From Shimia sp. CNT1-13L.2 (GTDB taxonomy: Bacteria; Pseudomonadota; Alphaproteobacteria; Rhodobacterales; Rhodobacteraceae): DNA of 64,000 nt. Location of the stretch: the NCBI RefSeq assembly GCF_024331145.1, contig NZ_JANDJO010000007.1, forward strand, positions 1-64,000, in the 5' to 3' direction. Shown piece after piece: positions 1 to 8,087 of this stretch. Below the pieces are notes generated by a model that was not told where the DNA came from, did no database searches, and saw only the letters and a list, made by a program, of their open reading frames with translations. Position numbers and translations under genes: made by a program. The first letter of the stretch is position 1; each line of letters starts with the position of its first letter.

Positions 1-523
1 GAATTCGGCGATCTTCCCCGGCATCCAGGGCGGCCCGCTGATGCACGTGATCGCGGCCAAGGCCGTGGCCTTCGGCGAGGCGCTGCGTCCCGAGTTCAAA
101 GCCTACCAGAAGCAGGTGCGCGCCAACGCTGTGGCCCTGGCCGACCAGCTGATCAAGGGCGGTCTGGACATCGTCACCGGCGGCACCGACACCCACGTGA
201 TGCTGGTTGACCTGCGTCCCAAGGGCGTGACCGGCAACATCGTCGACAAGGCCCTGGGCCGCGCCCATATCACCACCAACAAGAACGGCATCCCGTTTGA
301 CCCGGAAAAACCGACCGTGACCTCGGGCATCCGCCTCGGCACACCGGCAGGCACCACCCGCGGCTTCGGCGAAGCGGAATTCCGCGAGATCGCCGACCTG
401 ATCGTCGAAGTCGTCGACGGCCTCGCCGCCAACGGTGAAGACGGCAACGCAGACGTCGAAGCAAACGTTCGCGCAAAGGTCAAAACCCTCTGCGACCGCT
501 TCCCTCTGTACGACAACCTGTAA
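1..523 (+). CDS. glyA: Serine hydroxymethyltransferase, C-terminal part (5' end outside window)
   Basis: This enzyme makes glycine and 5,10-methylene-THF from serine with PLP, in the cytosol. The open frame enters the window in frame at base 2, with the conserved FPGIQGGP stretch at the edge, so about 173 C-terminal codons are present. The PLP lysine, which lies shortly before that stretch in the family, is upstream of the window. The C-terminal [16 protein letters not shown] segment is well preserved and the stop is TAA at 521-523. A terminator-like hairpin follows. The truncation is only a window-edge effect. Identity is near certain. Confidence 0.97.
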   Translation, partial: NSAIFPGIQGGPLMHVIAAKAVAFGEALRPEFKAYQKQVRANAVALADQLIKGGLDIVTGGTDTHVMLVDLRPKGVTGNIVDKALGRAHITTNKNGIPFDPEKPTVTSGIRLGTPAGTTRGFGEAEFREIADLIVEVVDGLAANGEDGNADVEANVRAKVKTLCDRFPLYDNL

Positions 524-550
524 GTTTCGGGTTTTAGCTTAATCAATCGG

Positions 551-588
551 CAACCGCTGTCAGGCACACTGGCGGCGGTTGTTGCTTT
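551..588 (+). terminator. Probable intrinsic terminator after glyA
   Basis: A CAACCGC arm (551-557) pairs with GCGGTTG (575-581) around a 17-base interior that can fold further, and is followed by TTGCTTTT. It lies 28 bases past the glyA stop and is the natural end of that transcript. Confidence 0.6.
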
Positions 589-690
589 TGGGGGTGGCCG
601 GGAATGTGTCCCTGATCGGCCGGGCCTTTCATCAGCGCAGCCAACTTACAAAGCCTGCCCGGCCTCGGTCGGGAAACTCACGGCAACCAG

Positions 691-720
691 GGCCGGAGAT
701 CTTCGGGTTTCCGGCCTTTT
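691..720 (+). terminator. Terminator-like hairpin ahead of the DUF817 gene
   Basis: GGCCGGA (691-697) pairs with TCCGGCC (710-716), with a 12-base loop and a TTTT run (717-720). It stands 69 bases before the DUF817 start codon with no gene between it and the glyA terminator, so it could be a second terminator or a leader hairpin of the downstream gene. Confidence 0.45.
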
Positions 721-788
721 GCCGCCGCTTGCCTTCCACGGCAGTCAATCTTCTGGACAAACGCCCCCACCTTGGCAACAAACGGCGC

Positions 789-1700
789 ATGAGCCGAAGC
801 CCCCTACCTATCGAACGCGCCGTTGGCGACTGGACCCGCGCCCACCTGCCGTTTGCGGTGGCGGAACTGGTGGTCTTCCTCCTCAAACAGGCCTGGGCCG
901 CGCTTTTTGCCCTCTTGCTGCTTGTCGGCATCATCCTGTCCTCCCAACTCTGGCAGAACGACTGGCCACTGGCCCGCTACGACTTCCTCGTGCTCTATGC
1001 GGTCGGCCTGCAAATCCTGTTCCTTGCCCTGAAACTGGAAACCTGGGCCGAGGCGCGGGTGATCCTGCTGTTCCACCTCACCGCCACCCTGATGGAGGTC
1101 TTCAAGGTCAACCACGGCAGCTGGTCCTACCCCGAAGCCGGGGTTCTGAAACTCATGAACGTGCCGCTGTTTTCGGGCTTCATGTATGCCTCGGTCGGCT
1201 CCTACATGGCGCGCGTCATTCGCCTTTTCGACATGCGCTTTGCCCCCTACCCGCCGTTCTGGATGACGGCCCTTCTGGCGCTGGCAATCTATGTCAATTT
1301 CTTCAGCCACCACTTCCTGCCCGACATCCGTGTTGCGCTATTCTTTGCCACGCTGATCGTCTTCCTGCGCACCCGCATCTGGTTTCAGGTCAGCGACACG
1401 CCCTACTGGATGCCCCTGCCGCTGGCGGCCTTCCTGTCGGCCATCGCGCTTTGGGTGGCGGAAAACATCGGCACCATGACCCGCACATGGCTCTACCACG
1501 GCCAGACCAGCGACCAGATGGTCAGCCTTGCCAAGATCGGCTCGTGGTACCTTCTGCTTTACGTGAGTTTCGTCACTGTCACGCTGGTGCTGCGTGACGC
1601 GCTGCATGCTGCGCCCCTGTCAAAGGAATCCGCGCCATTTCAGAAAGACGACCAGCAGCACGAAAGCCGCTATCAGGTTGAAAGAAAGCCCGCCGAGTAG
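789..1700 (+). CDS. DUF817 family integral membrane protein
   Basis: This is a 303-residue polytopic membrane protein with about eight hydrophobic segments beginning near residue 20. The conserved run around NHGSWSYPE and the later FFSHHFLPD region match what I recall of the DUF817 family, whose function is unknown. The frame is open further upstream to 579, but the ATG at 789 begins the part that looks like the family, and the upstream codons read through hairpin DNA. The last roughly 26 residues are polar and coincide with an 81-base overlap with the convergent gene on the other strand, so this tail may be a recent read-through extension. No neighbour hints at a role. Confidence 0.75.
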   Translation: MSRSPLPIERAVGDWTRAHLPFAVAELVVFLLKQAWAALFALLLLVGIILSSQLWQNDWPLARYDFLVLYAVGLQILFLALKLETWAEARVILLFHLTATLMEVFKVNHGSWSYPEAGVLKLMNVPLFSGFMYASVGSYMARVIRLFDMRFAPYPPFWMTALLALAIYVNFFSHHFLPDIRVALFFATLIVFLRTRIWFQVSDTPYWMPLPLAAFLSAIALWVAENIGTMTRTWLYHGQTSDQMVSLAKIGSWYLLLYVSFVTVTLVLRDALHAAPLSKESAPFQKDDQQHESRYQVERKPAE

Positions 1701-1994
1701 CCCCAGCACAAACCCCTTGCGCCGGTCCGCAGGGTCCACCGCTTCCAGCCCCGCACGCAAGCCCGCCTCGGCGGCCGCCACCTTCTCGGCATCCAGTCCA
1801 AGCCGGATTTTCGGATGCCCCGCCAGCTGTTCCGCCTCGATCAGAACCGCCGCCTGGCGATGCAACGCCTTGGGCACACGCCGCCCGACCTTGCGCATTG
1901 CCTTCTGCAAACCGTCCGCCTCGAACGAGAACTTCTGACCGGCAAGTCGGGCCAGACCCGCGTTGGTCTTCTGGATATGCTTCAAATCAATCAT
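1620..1994 (-). CDS. Small C-tail-anchored membrane protein of unknown function
   Basis: This 124-residue protein has a charged, helical N-terminal two thirds (residues 1-92, many Ala, Glu, Lys and Arg) and one strong hydrophobic segment at about 94-118 close to the C-terminus. It should sit in the inner membrane with its N-terminal part in the cytoplasm. I do not recognise the family. It converges with the DUF817 gene and overlaps its 3' end by 81 bases. The ATG at 1994 is the first in frame and has only a weak purine-rich site upstream. The composition argues for a real gene, but no function can be assigned. Confidence 0.6.
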   Translation of the reverse strand: MIDLKHIQKTNAGLARLAGQKFSFEADGLQKAMRKVGRRVPKALHRQAAVLIEAEQLAGHPKIRLGLDAEKVAAAEAGLRAGLEAVDPADRRKGFVLGLLGGLSFNLIAAFVLLVVFLKWRGFL

Positions 1995-2073
1995 CTTGCC
2001 GCCAGCCTAGCCCCGCCGTGCCCATCGCTCAACAGGGCTGGCATCGCTTTCCCTCTGGGGCTATCAAGCGGGT

Positions 2074-2856
2074 ATGTTGAACACGCTCGAATATGGCTCC
2101 CGCACCGATGAACCCGACCTGCTGATCGTCCACGGCCTCTATGGCTCTGGCCGCAACTGGGGCGCAGTGGCCAAACGACTCGCTCCGGACCGTCGCATCG
2201 TCTCGGTCGACCAGCGCAACCATGGCCACAGCCCGTGGTTCGACAGCCATTCCTATCACGACATGGCCCGCGATCTGGCCGAGGTGATCGAGGCACAGGG
2301 CGCACCGATGGACGTGATGGGCCATTCAATGGGCGGCAAGGCCTCGATGATCCTCGCGCTCACCCGCCCCGACCTTGTCAATCGCCTGATCGTCGCCGAC
2401 ATCGCGCCGGTGCAATACACCCACGACCAGAACCAGTTCATTGCCGCCATGCGCGCTGTGGATTTGTCGCGAGTGGAAAAACGTTCGGACGCGATAGATC
2501 AACTGGCGCAGAACGTCGACGATCCGACCCTGCGCAGCTTTTTCACCCAGTCACTCGACCTGACGGGCCGCAAGTGGCGGCTCAATCTCGACGTGCTCGA
2601 GGCGGAAATGCCAAAGGTCATCGGCTTCCCCGAGATCAGCGGCAGCTTTGAAGGGCGCACCCTCTTCCTGTCCGGCGCCGAGTCTGACTATGTAACGCCA
2701 GAGCATCGCCCCCGCATCCGGGAACTTTTCCCCAAGGCCCGCTTTGCCAAGATCACGGGCGCGGGGCACTGGCTCCATGCCGAGAAACCCCGCGAATTCG
2801 TGCAATCCGTTCAGGCGTGGTTGAACGCAACCAGCGCTCAGGCTTCCAACTCGTAG
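2074..2856 (+). CDS. Alpha/beta hydrolase (YbfF-like esterase)
   Basis: This is a 260-residue cytosolic alpha/beta hydrolase. The oxyanion region is HGLYGSGRNW (residues 20-29), the nucleophile elbow is GHSMGG (83-88, Ser85), a likely acid residue lies in the LSGAESDYV strand, and the catalytic histidine is in GAGHWLHAE near the C-terminus. Length and motifs match the small esterases related to E. coli YbfF and eukaryotic ABHD11. The natural substrate is unknown. The start at 2074 fits the family start. The 3' end overlaps the convergent small membrane gene by 19 bases. It is monocistronic as far as can be seen. Confidence 0.85.
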   Translation: MLNTLEYGSRTDEPDLLIVHGLYGSGRNWGAVAKRLAPDRRIVSVDQRNHGHSPWFDSHSYHDMARDLAEVIEAQGAPMDVMGHSMGGKASMILALTRPDLVNRLIVADIAPVQYTHDQNQFIAAMRAVDLSRVEKRSDAIDQLAQNVDDPTLRSFFTQSLDLTGRKWRLNLDVLEAEMPKVIGFPEISGSFEGRTLFLSGAESDYVTPEHRPRIRELFPKARFAKITGAGHWLHAEKPREFVQSVQAWLNATSAQASNS

Positions 2857-3026
2857 AGCTTTTTCGCCACCAGGTAAGACACCGGGAAAGAAATGAAAAA
2901 GCCGACAAGGGCCGAAAGGGCCACCGGGTAAAGCGTGTCATACCCCGACACGAGCGCCACGATCATTGCGCTGCCGGCGATGGTCGAACCGATGAAGAGA
3001 TGCAGAATCAGAGAGAGCCGAAACAT
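2838..3026 (-). CDS. Small two-helix membrane protein, hypothetical
   Basis: This 62-residue protein consists of two hydrophobic helices (about residues 3-25 and 31-52) joined by a short polar turn around GYDT, with a charged end VAKKLYELEA. Similar tiny proteins occur in many Rhodobacteraceae, but I cannot give a function. The frame is open to 3080, but the ATG at 3026 starts directly at the first hydrophobic helix and is preferred. It converges on the alpha/beta hydrolase gene with a 19-base overlap. Likely an inner-membrane protein. Confidence 0.6.
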   Translation of the reverse strand: MFRLSLILHLFIGSTIAGSAMIVALVSGYDTLYPVALSALVGFFISFPVSYLVAKKLYELEA

Positions 3027-3140
3027 GTGCGTTGCCTTATCTTGTGGCGTTTCCACGGGCGACACTGGCCTCACATGCAAAGGTCCGCATTGATCTGAAT
3101 CAGAAAGATACCTGAAAGATGAACCTTTCTTGATCCACCC

Positions 3141-3518
3141 CTAGAGGAAGTCGCGGATCGACCCTGTCTTTGGCGACAGGTTGGCATCAATATCCCGCAT
3201 CTCGAGCGACAGGGCCAAAGGCCGGCGCGCCATCACATCTGCCACGAAAACCCGCGCCGCCTCGAACACCTCAGCAGCCGCAGCCTCTTTCACCTCCTGC
3301 GGCCGCCCTTCCCGCAGGCGGATCGATATGTCGATGAACCCGTGCTGCGGATTTCCGTCGGCAATCGCATAGTGATCCACCCGGATCGCCCGCACCCGAA
3401 TCCCGGCCATCGGAAAGGTTTCAATCCCGGCGGCAGTCGCGCGGATCACCTCGCAAAGCGCCCCCATGTCGATCTCGCCTTCAAGGTTGCCGGAATATTC
3501 GATGATGAAATGAGGCAT
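3141..3518 (-). CDS. hpaF: 5-carboxymethyl-2-hydroxymuconate Delta-isomerase
   Basis: This enzyme isomerises 5-carboxymethyl-2-hydroxymuconate to the 2-oxo form in the homoprotocatechuate meta-cleavage pathway. The 125-residue product begins Met-Pro, so removal of Met exposes the N-terminal proline that is the catalytic base in this tautomerase-superfamily family. The PHFIIEYSGN start and the later HGFIDISIRLREGR segment fit the family. Length is as usual (about 126). It is transcribed away from hpaEDGH across a 157-base shared promoter region that carries a strong dyad, so both units are probably controlled together. Identity is confident from family and context. Confidence 0.9.
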   Translation of the reverse strand: MPHFIIEYSGNLEGEIDMGALCEVIRATAAGIETFPMAGIRVRAIRVDHYAIADGNPQHGFIDISIRLREGRPQEVKEAAAAEVFEAARVFVADVMARRPLALSLEMRDIDANLSPKTGSIRDFL

Positions 3519-3610
3519 GTTTACCGTCCCAGAGTTTCTTCAATCATTTCGCGATTTTCGCCCATGTCAAACCCGTTTCCCCCGCACAGGAACCAAGCCG
3601 AAAAAACTTT

Positions 3611-3647
3611 GTTGACATGTTCACTGCAATTTACTTAACATGACAAC
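3611..3647 (+). promoter_or_regulatory. hpaE promoter overlapped by an inverted-repeat operator
   Basis: A TTGACA box (3612-3617) and a TTAACA box (3635-3640) are separated by 17 bases, a good sigma-70 arrangement upstream of hpaE. An inverted repeat covers both boxes: GTTGACATGTT (3611-3621) and AACATGACAAC (3637-3647), matching at 10 of 11 positions around a 15-base spacer. A repressor bound here would block the promoter. HpaR-type MarR proteins or GntR proteins are candidates, but neither lies next to the cluster. Confidence 0.6.
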
Positions 3648-3675
3648 TAACAGCATTTCAAGCGGAGGATGCCCC

Positions 3676-5184
3676 ATGTCCCAACTCGATCAGAACATTG
3701 CCAAGCTGAGCGGCTATCTCTCCCGCTTTGCCGAGGGTGGCATCAAGAACCGCATCAACGGAGAAGATCACGAGGGCGCGGCCGGCGTGTTCAAGAACAC
3801 CTCTCCGGTCGACAAATCGGTGATCTGCGACGTCGCCCACGGCACCGCATCCGACATCGACGCCGCTGCCAAATCCGCGGCCGATGCCTTCCCCGCATGG
3901 CGCGACATGCCGGCCGCAGAGCGTCGCAAAATCCTCATCAACGTCGCCGAAGCCATTGAGGCCCGCGCCGAGGAAATCGCGCTCTGCGAATGCTGGGACA
4001 CCGGCCAGACCCTGCGCTTCATGTCCAAGGCCGCCCTGCGCGGCGCCGAGAACTTCCGCTACTTTGCCGACCAGGTCGTTCAGGCCCGCGATGGCCAGCA
4101 CCTGAAATCTCCCACCCTGATGAACATCACCACCCGCACCCCCATCGGTCCGGTTGGCGTCATCACCCCGTGGAACACCCCCTTCATGTTGTCGACGTGG
4201 AAGATCGCGCCGGCGCTGGCCGCAGGCTGCACCGTGGTTCACAAACCCGCCGAGGCCTCGCCACTGACCGCCCGTCTGCTGGTTGAAATCGCCGAAGAAG
4301 CCGGCCTGCCGCCCGGTGTCCTCAACACCGTGAACGGCTTTGGCGAAGACGCGGGCAAGGCACTTTGCGAACACCCCGCCATCAAGGCAATCGCCTTCGT
4401 CGGTGAAAGCAGCACCGGCAGCCTGATCGTCAAACAGGGCGCAGATACCCTCAAGCGCAACCACCTCGAACTCGGCGGCAAGAACCCCGTGATCGTGTTT
4501 GATGACGCCGATCTCGACCGCGCGCTCGATGCGGTGATCTTCATGATCTACTCGATCAACGGCGAACGCTGCACGTCTTCCTCGCGCCTTCTAGTGCAGG
4601 ACACGATCAAGGAAGAGTTCGAAGCCCGCCTGATCGAACGCGTCAACAAAATCAAGGTCGGCCACCCCCTTGATCCGGAAACCGAAATCGGCCCGCTGGT
4701 GACCGAGGAACACTACAACAAGGTGACCTCCTATTTCGACATCGCCAAACAGGACGGTGCCACCGTTGCCGCTGGCGGCGAAAAGGTTGGCGACGCGGGC
4801 TATTTCGTGCGCCCCACCCTGTTTACCAACGCCAACAACCAGATGCGCATCGCCCAAGAGGAAATCTTCGGCCCCGTCCTCACCTCGATCCCCTTCTCGA
4901 CCGAGGAAGAGGCGCTGGCGATGGCCAACGACGTCGACTACGGCCTCACCGGCTATCTCTGGACCAACGATCTCACCCGCGCCCTGCGCTTCACCGACCG
5001 TCTCGAGGCCGGGATGATCTGGGTGAATTCGGAAAATGTCCGCCACCTGCCCACCCCCTTCGGCGGGGTCAAGGCCTCCGGCATCGGCCGCGACGGCGGC
5101 GACTGGTCGTTTGAATTTTACATGGAACAGAAACACGTCGGCTTTGCCACCGGCCACCACAAGATCATGCGTCTCGGCGCCTGA
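3676..5184 (+). CDS. hpaE: 5-carboxymethyl-2-hydroxymuconate semialdehyde dehydrogenase
   Basis: This NAD-dependent aldehyde dehydrogenase oxidises the ring-cleavage product of homoprotocatechuate. The 502-residue protein has the full ALDH layout: the GPVGVITPWNTP segment near residue 155, the general-base glutamate in LELGGKNP, and the catalytic cysteine in NGERCTSS near residue 300. The frame is open from 3640, but the ATG at 3676 has the AGCGGAGG ribosome site nine bases upstream and is chosen. It is the first gene of hpaEDGH, 24 bases before hpaD. Assignment within the ALDH family rests on close similarity to known HpaE and on the cluster. Confidence 0.92.
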   Translation: MSQLDQNIAKLSGYLSRFAEGGIKNRINGEDHEGAAGVFKNTSPVDKSVICDVAHGTASDIDAAAKSAADAFPAWRDMPAAERRKILINVAEAIEARAEEIALCECWDTGQTLRFMSKAALRGAENFRYFADQVVQARDGQHLKSPTLMNITTRTPIGPVGVITPWNTPFMLSTWKIAPALAAGCTVVHKPAEASPLTARLLVEIAEEAGLPPGVLNTVNGFGEDAGKALCEHPAIKAIAFVGESSTGSLIVKQGADTLKRNHLELGGKNPVIVFDDADLDRALDAVIFMIYSINGERCTSSSRLLVQDTIKEEFEARLIERVNKIKVGHPLDPETEIGPLVTEEHYNKVTSYFDIAKQDGATVAAGGEKVGDAGYFVRPTLFTNANNQMRIAQEEIFGPVLTSIPFSTEEEALAMANDVDYGLTGYLWTNDLTRALRFTDRLEAGMIWVNSENVRHLPTPFGGVKASGIGRDGGDWSFEFYMEQKHVGFATGHHKIMRLGA

Positions 5185-5208
5185 CCCATCAATCTTCGGG
5201 AGGATACC

Positions 5209-6060
5209 ATGGGAGAAATCGTACTCGCCGCCAAGATGACCCACGTGCCGACCCTGCTCATGTCCGAGCAGGAAGGCCCGATCAAGGGCAAGCGCCAACC
5301 CGCCATAGACGGCCACCGCGAAATCGCGCGCCGCGCCAAGGAACTGGGCGTTACCACCGTCATCATCTGCGATACCCACTGGGTTATCAACGCGGGCTTT
5401 CACATCAACGCCAACGCCCGGTTCGAAGGTCTGTTCACCTCGAACGAGTTCCCGCAGTTCATCCAGGACCTGCCCTATTCCTACGAAGGCAATCCCGAGA
5501 TGGGTGACGCAATTGCCAAAATTGCCTCTGACAAAGGCGCCTACACTCTGTGTCACCATCTCGACAGCCTCGAACTGGAATACGGCACCCTTGTTCCCAT
5601 GCGTTTCATGTCCCGCGAACACGACATGAAGGTTGTCTCCGTCGCCGCATGGGCCACCGTGCATGGCCACGACGAAAGCCGCATCATCGGCGAAGCCATC
5701 CGCGAAGCCGTGGAAGCCAGCGATGAAAAGGTGCTGCTGGTTGCCTCCGGCTCGCTCTCCCACAAGATCTGGGCCAACAAGGACTATGCCGCCAACAACG
5801 GCACCTTTACCATCAGTTCCGAATTCAACCGCCAGATGGACCTGCACGTGCTGGAAATGTGGAAAAACGGCGACCACGCCACCTTCCTCAAGATGCTGGG
5901 CGACTATGCCAACTTCTGCTGCGGCGAAGGCTCCATGCACGACACCGCCATGCTCTACGGTGCCCTCGGCTGGGACAGCTACGAGGGCAAATGCGAAGTC
6001 GTGACCGAGTATTTCCCTTCCTCCGGCACAGGCCAGACCAACGTGATTTTCCCGGTCTGA
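5209..6060 (+). CDS. hpaD: 3,4-dihydroxyphenylacetate (homoprotocatechuate) 2,3-dioxygenase
   Basis: This is the extradiol dioxygenase that opens the ring of homoprotocatechuate. The 283-residue protein belongs to the LigB/class III extradiol superfamily; the N-terminal AAKMTHVPTL and the CDTHWVIN segment near residue 55 supply the conserved histidines that bind Fe(II). Length matches HpcB/HpaD. The ribosome site GGGAGGATACC stands directly before the ATG. It is followed 35 bases later by hpaG. The product feeds HpaE. The family and context agree, so confidence is high. Confidence 0.92.
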   Translation: MGEIVLAAKMTHVPTLLMSEQEGPIKGKRQPAIDGHREIARRAKELGVTTVIICDTHWVINAGFHINANARFEGLFTSNEFPQFIQDLPYSYEGNPEMGDAIAKIASDKGAYTLCHHLDSLELEYGTLVPMRFMSREHDMKVVSVAAWATVHGHDESRIIGEAIREAVEASDEKVLLVASGSLSHKIWANKDYAANNGTFTISSEFNRQMDLHVLEMWKNGDHATFLKMLGDYANFCCGEGSMHDTAMLYGALGWDSYEGKCEVVTEYFPSSGTGQTNVIFPV

Positions 6061-6095
6061 CCTTCACCACCTGACACCGAACAACGGAGAGCCCC

Positions 6096-6950
6096 ATGCG
6101 CCTTGCCACCTTTTCCGCCGACGGCCAAACCCACTACGGTGCCATCACCGAGGCCGGCGCCGTCGCGCTGAACCACCGCTTCCCCGAATGGCCAACCCTG
6201 TTCGAAGCCATCGTGGCAGGCGGGCTCTCCGCCCTGACCAAGGCCGCGACAGGGGCTGACGTCACCCACACCGAATTCGACTTCGAGATGGTGATGCCCG
6301 ATGCCCGCCGTATCCTCTGTGTCGGTGTCAACTTTCCCGACCGCAATGCCGAATACAAAGACGGCAGCGCCCAGCCGAAATACATGTCGCTTTTCCCGCG
6401 CTTTGCCAGCGGCTTTACCGGGCACAACCGCCCCCTGATCCGCCCGCCCGAGAACCACACCCTCGACTACGAAGGCGAGGTCGCCATCGTGATCGGCAAG
6501 ACCGGCCGCCGGATCAAACCCGGAGACGCCTATGACCACATCGCCGCTCTGACCCTGTGCAACGAGGGCACCATCCGCGACTGGGTGCGCCACGCCAAGT
6601 TCAACGTCACCCAAGGCAAGAACTGGGATCGCTCCGGTGCCATCGGCCCTTGGCTTGTGCCCTTCACCGATGCCAGCCAGCTGGATGACGCGCGCATCGT
6701 GACAACCGTCAACGGCGAGGTCCGCCAGGACGACACGCTGAACCGCATGATGTTCCCGATCCGCGAGGAGATCGCCTATATCTCGACCTTCATGACGTTA
6801 CAGCCCGGCGACATCATCGTCACCGGCACGCCCACTGGTGCCGGGGCACGGTTCGATCCGCCCCGCTATCTTGTCCCCGGTGACGTGGTTGAAATCACCG
6901 TCGAGGGCATCGGCACCCTGCGCAACACCATCGAGGACGAAGTGGTATGA
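6096..6950 (+). CDS. hpaG: FAH-family 2-hydroxyhepta-2,4-diene-1,7-dioate isomerase / OPET decarboxylase (single-domain HpaG)
   Basis: This is a fumarylacetoacetate-hydrolase-fold enzyme of 284 residues. The metal-binding pattern around LDYEGEVAIVIGK (residues 127-139) and the GDIIVTGTPTGAG loop near the C-terminus are typical of the fold. E. coli HpaG is about twice this size with two FAH domains, one for decarboxylation of 5-oxopent-3-ene-1,2,5-tricarboxylate and one for isomerisation; here only one domain is present and no second FAH gene is adjacent. The ATG has an ACGGAGAG ribosome site. Its stop overlaps the hpaH start as ATGA, indicating coupled translation. Confidence 0.87.
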   Translation: MRLATFSADGQTHYGAITEAGAVALNHRFPEWPTLFEAIVAGGLSALTKAATGADVTHTEFDFEMVMPDARRILCVGVNFPDRNAEYKDGSAQPKYMSLFPRFASGFTGHNRPLIRPPENHTLDYEGEVAIVIGKTGRRIKPGDAYDHIAALTLCNEGTIRDWVRHAKFNVTQGKNWDRSGAIGPWLVPFTDASQLDDARIVTTVNGEVRQDDTLNRMMFPIREEIAYISTFMTLQPGDIIVTGTPTGAGARFDPPRYLVPGDVVEITVEGIGTLRNTIEDEVV

Positions 6951-7747
6951 CCCCGCAGGATCACGCCCGCGCCGCCGCCGACCTGCTTCAGGCCGAAGCC
7001 ACGGGGCAACAGATCGGCCTTCTGTCCCTGCGCCATCCCGACATGGGCATGGACGATGCCTATGCGATCCAGAACGCCATCTACGAACAGAAACTGGCGC
7101 AGGGCCGCAAGGTCATCGGCTGGAAGATCGGCCTCACCTCCAAGGCCATGCAATACGCGCTGAACATCGACATTCCCGACAGCGGCATCCTGTTTGATGA
7201 CATGCTTTTTGACAACGGCAGCACGGTGCCCAAGGGCCGCTTCATCCAGCCCCGCATTGAAGCCGAGATCGCCTTTGTCATGAAATCCGCCATTGGCGGC
7301 AGCGACATCACCCGTGACGAGGTCATCGCCGCCACGGACTACGTCGCGCCCTCCATCGAGATCCTCGACACCCGCATCCTGCGCGCCGATCCCGAAACCG
7401 GCCGCACCCGCAGCGTGCATGACACCATCAGCGACAATGCCGCCAACGCCGGCATCGTGCTTGGGGCCGAACGCCACGCCGTCGATGCCTTTGATCTGCG
7501 CTGGGTCGGTGCCCTCACCTTCCGCAACGACGAGATCGAGGAAACCGGCCTTGGCGCGGGCGTCCTGAACGATCCGGTCGAAAGCGTGGTCTGGCTGGCC
7601 CGTCGCATGGCGCAATACGGCCAACAAATCGAACCCGGACAGGTCATCCTCTCGGGCAGTTTCATCCGCCCCATCGAATGCCCGCCTGAAACCCGTATCC
7701 ACGCCGATTTCGGTACCTTTGGTTCCGTCGACATCGCCTTTGGCTAA
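6947..7747 (+). CDS. hpaH: 2-oxohept-3-ene-1,7-dioate hydratase
   Basis: This enzyme hydrates 2-oxohept-3-enedioate to the 4-hydroxy acid that HpaI aldolase would cleave. The 266-residue length equals E. coli HpaH (about 267), and the sequence has the hydratase/decarboxylase family features GWKIGLTSKAMQ near residue 59 and the conserved acidic stretch PRIEAEIAFVMK. It overlaps hpaG by four bases and is the last gene of the operon. No aldolase gene follows; the next gene is on the other strand four bases away, so HpaI must be encoded elsewhere. Confidence 0.92.
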   Translation: MTPQDHARAAADLLQAEATGQQIGLLSLRHPDMGMDDAYAIQNAIYEQKLAQGRKVIGWKIGLTSKAMQYALNIDIPDSGILFDDMLFDNGSTVPKGRFIQPRIEAEIAFVMKSAIGGSDITRDEVIAATDYVAPSIEILDTRILRADPETGRTRSVHDTISDNAANAGIVLGAERHAVDAFDLRWVGALTFRNDEIEETGLGAGVLNDPVESVVWLARRMAQYGQQIEPGQVILSGSFIRPIECPPETRIHADFGTFGSVDIAFG

Positions 7748-7751
7748 AGCC

Positions 7752-8087
7752 TCAGAACAGCTCTAAGTGCGCCCCGTTCAACATGGGCGCATCTTGCGTC
7801 ACCTGCCCTGACAGGCGGCGGCGCACATCCTTGAGGATCACCCCCTCGACCAGCATGGCGAGGTCCAGAGGCCGCCCCGGCTCGGACCGCTGCAAACTGT
7901 CGAACACGCCAACAAGGTCCTCAAGGGTCTGACACATCAGATCGATCTGTTGCAGATCTTCATGCAGGTTGCACTGGTCCGCCAGGTCGCCGATATGGGC
8001 ATCGAGACGCGCCGCAACCGCAGATAGCCCGCGCAATTCCGCCCCCAGCCGCGCAAGCGCTTCGGAAAAACTCACCTTTTCTGTCAC
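7752..8087 (-). CDS. Hypothetical protein closing the chemotaxis operon
   Basis: This 111-residue, helical, acidic cytosolic protein has heptad-like leucines between residues 10 and 75 and no transmembrane segment. I do not recognise the family. Its start overlaps the stop of the upstream cheY-type gene by four bases, so it is translated as part of the che operon. A helical protein of this size at the end of a che operon could be a CheZ-like phosphatase or an adaptor, but I see no clear match to the CheZ active-site pattern. Only the gene call is firm. Confidence 0.6.
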   Translation of the reverse strand: MTEKVSFSEALARLGAELRGLSAVAARLDAHIGDLADQCNLHEDLQQIDLMCQTLEDLVGVFDSLQRSEPGRPLDLAMLVEGVILKDVRRRLSGQVTQDAPMLNGAHLELF

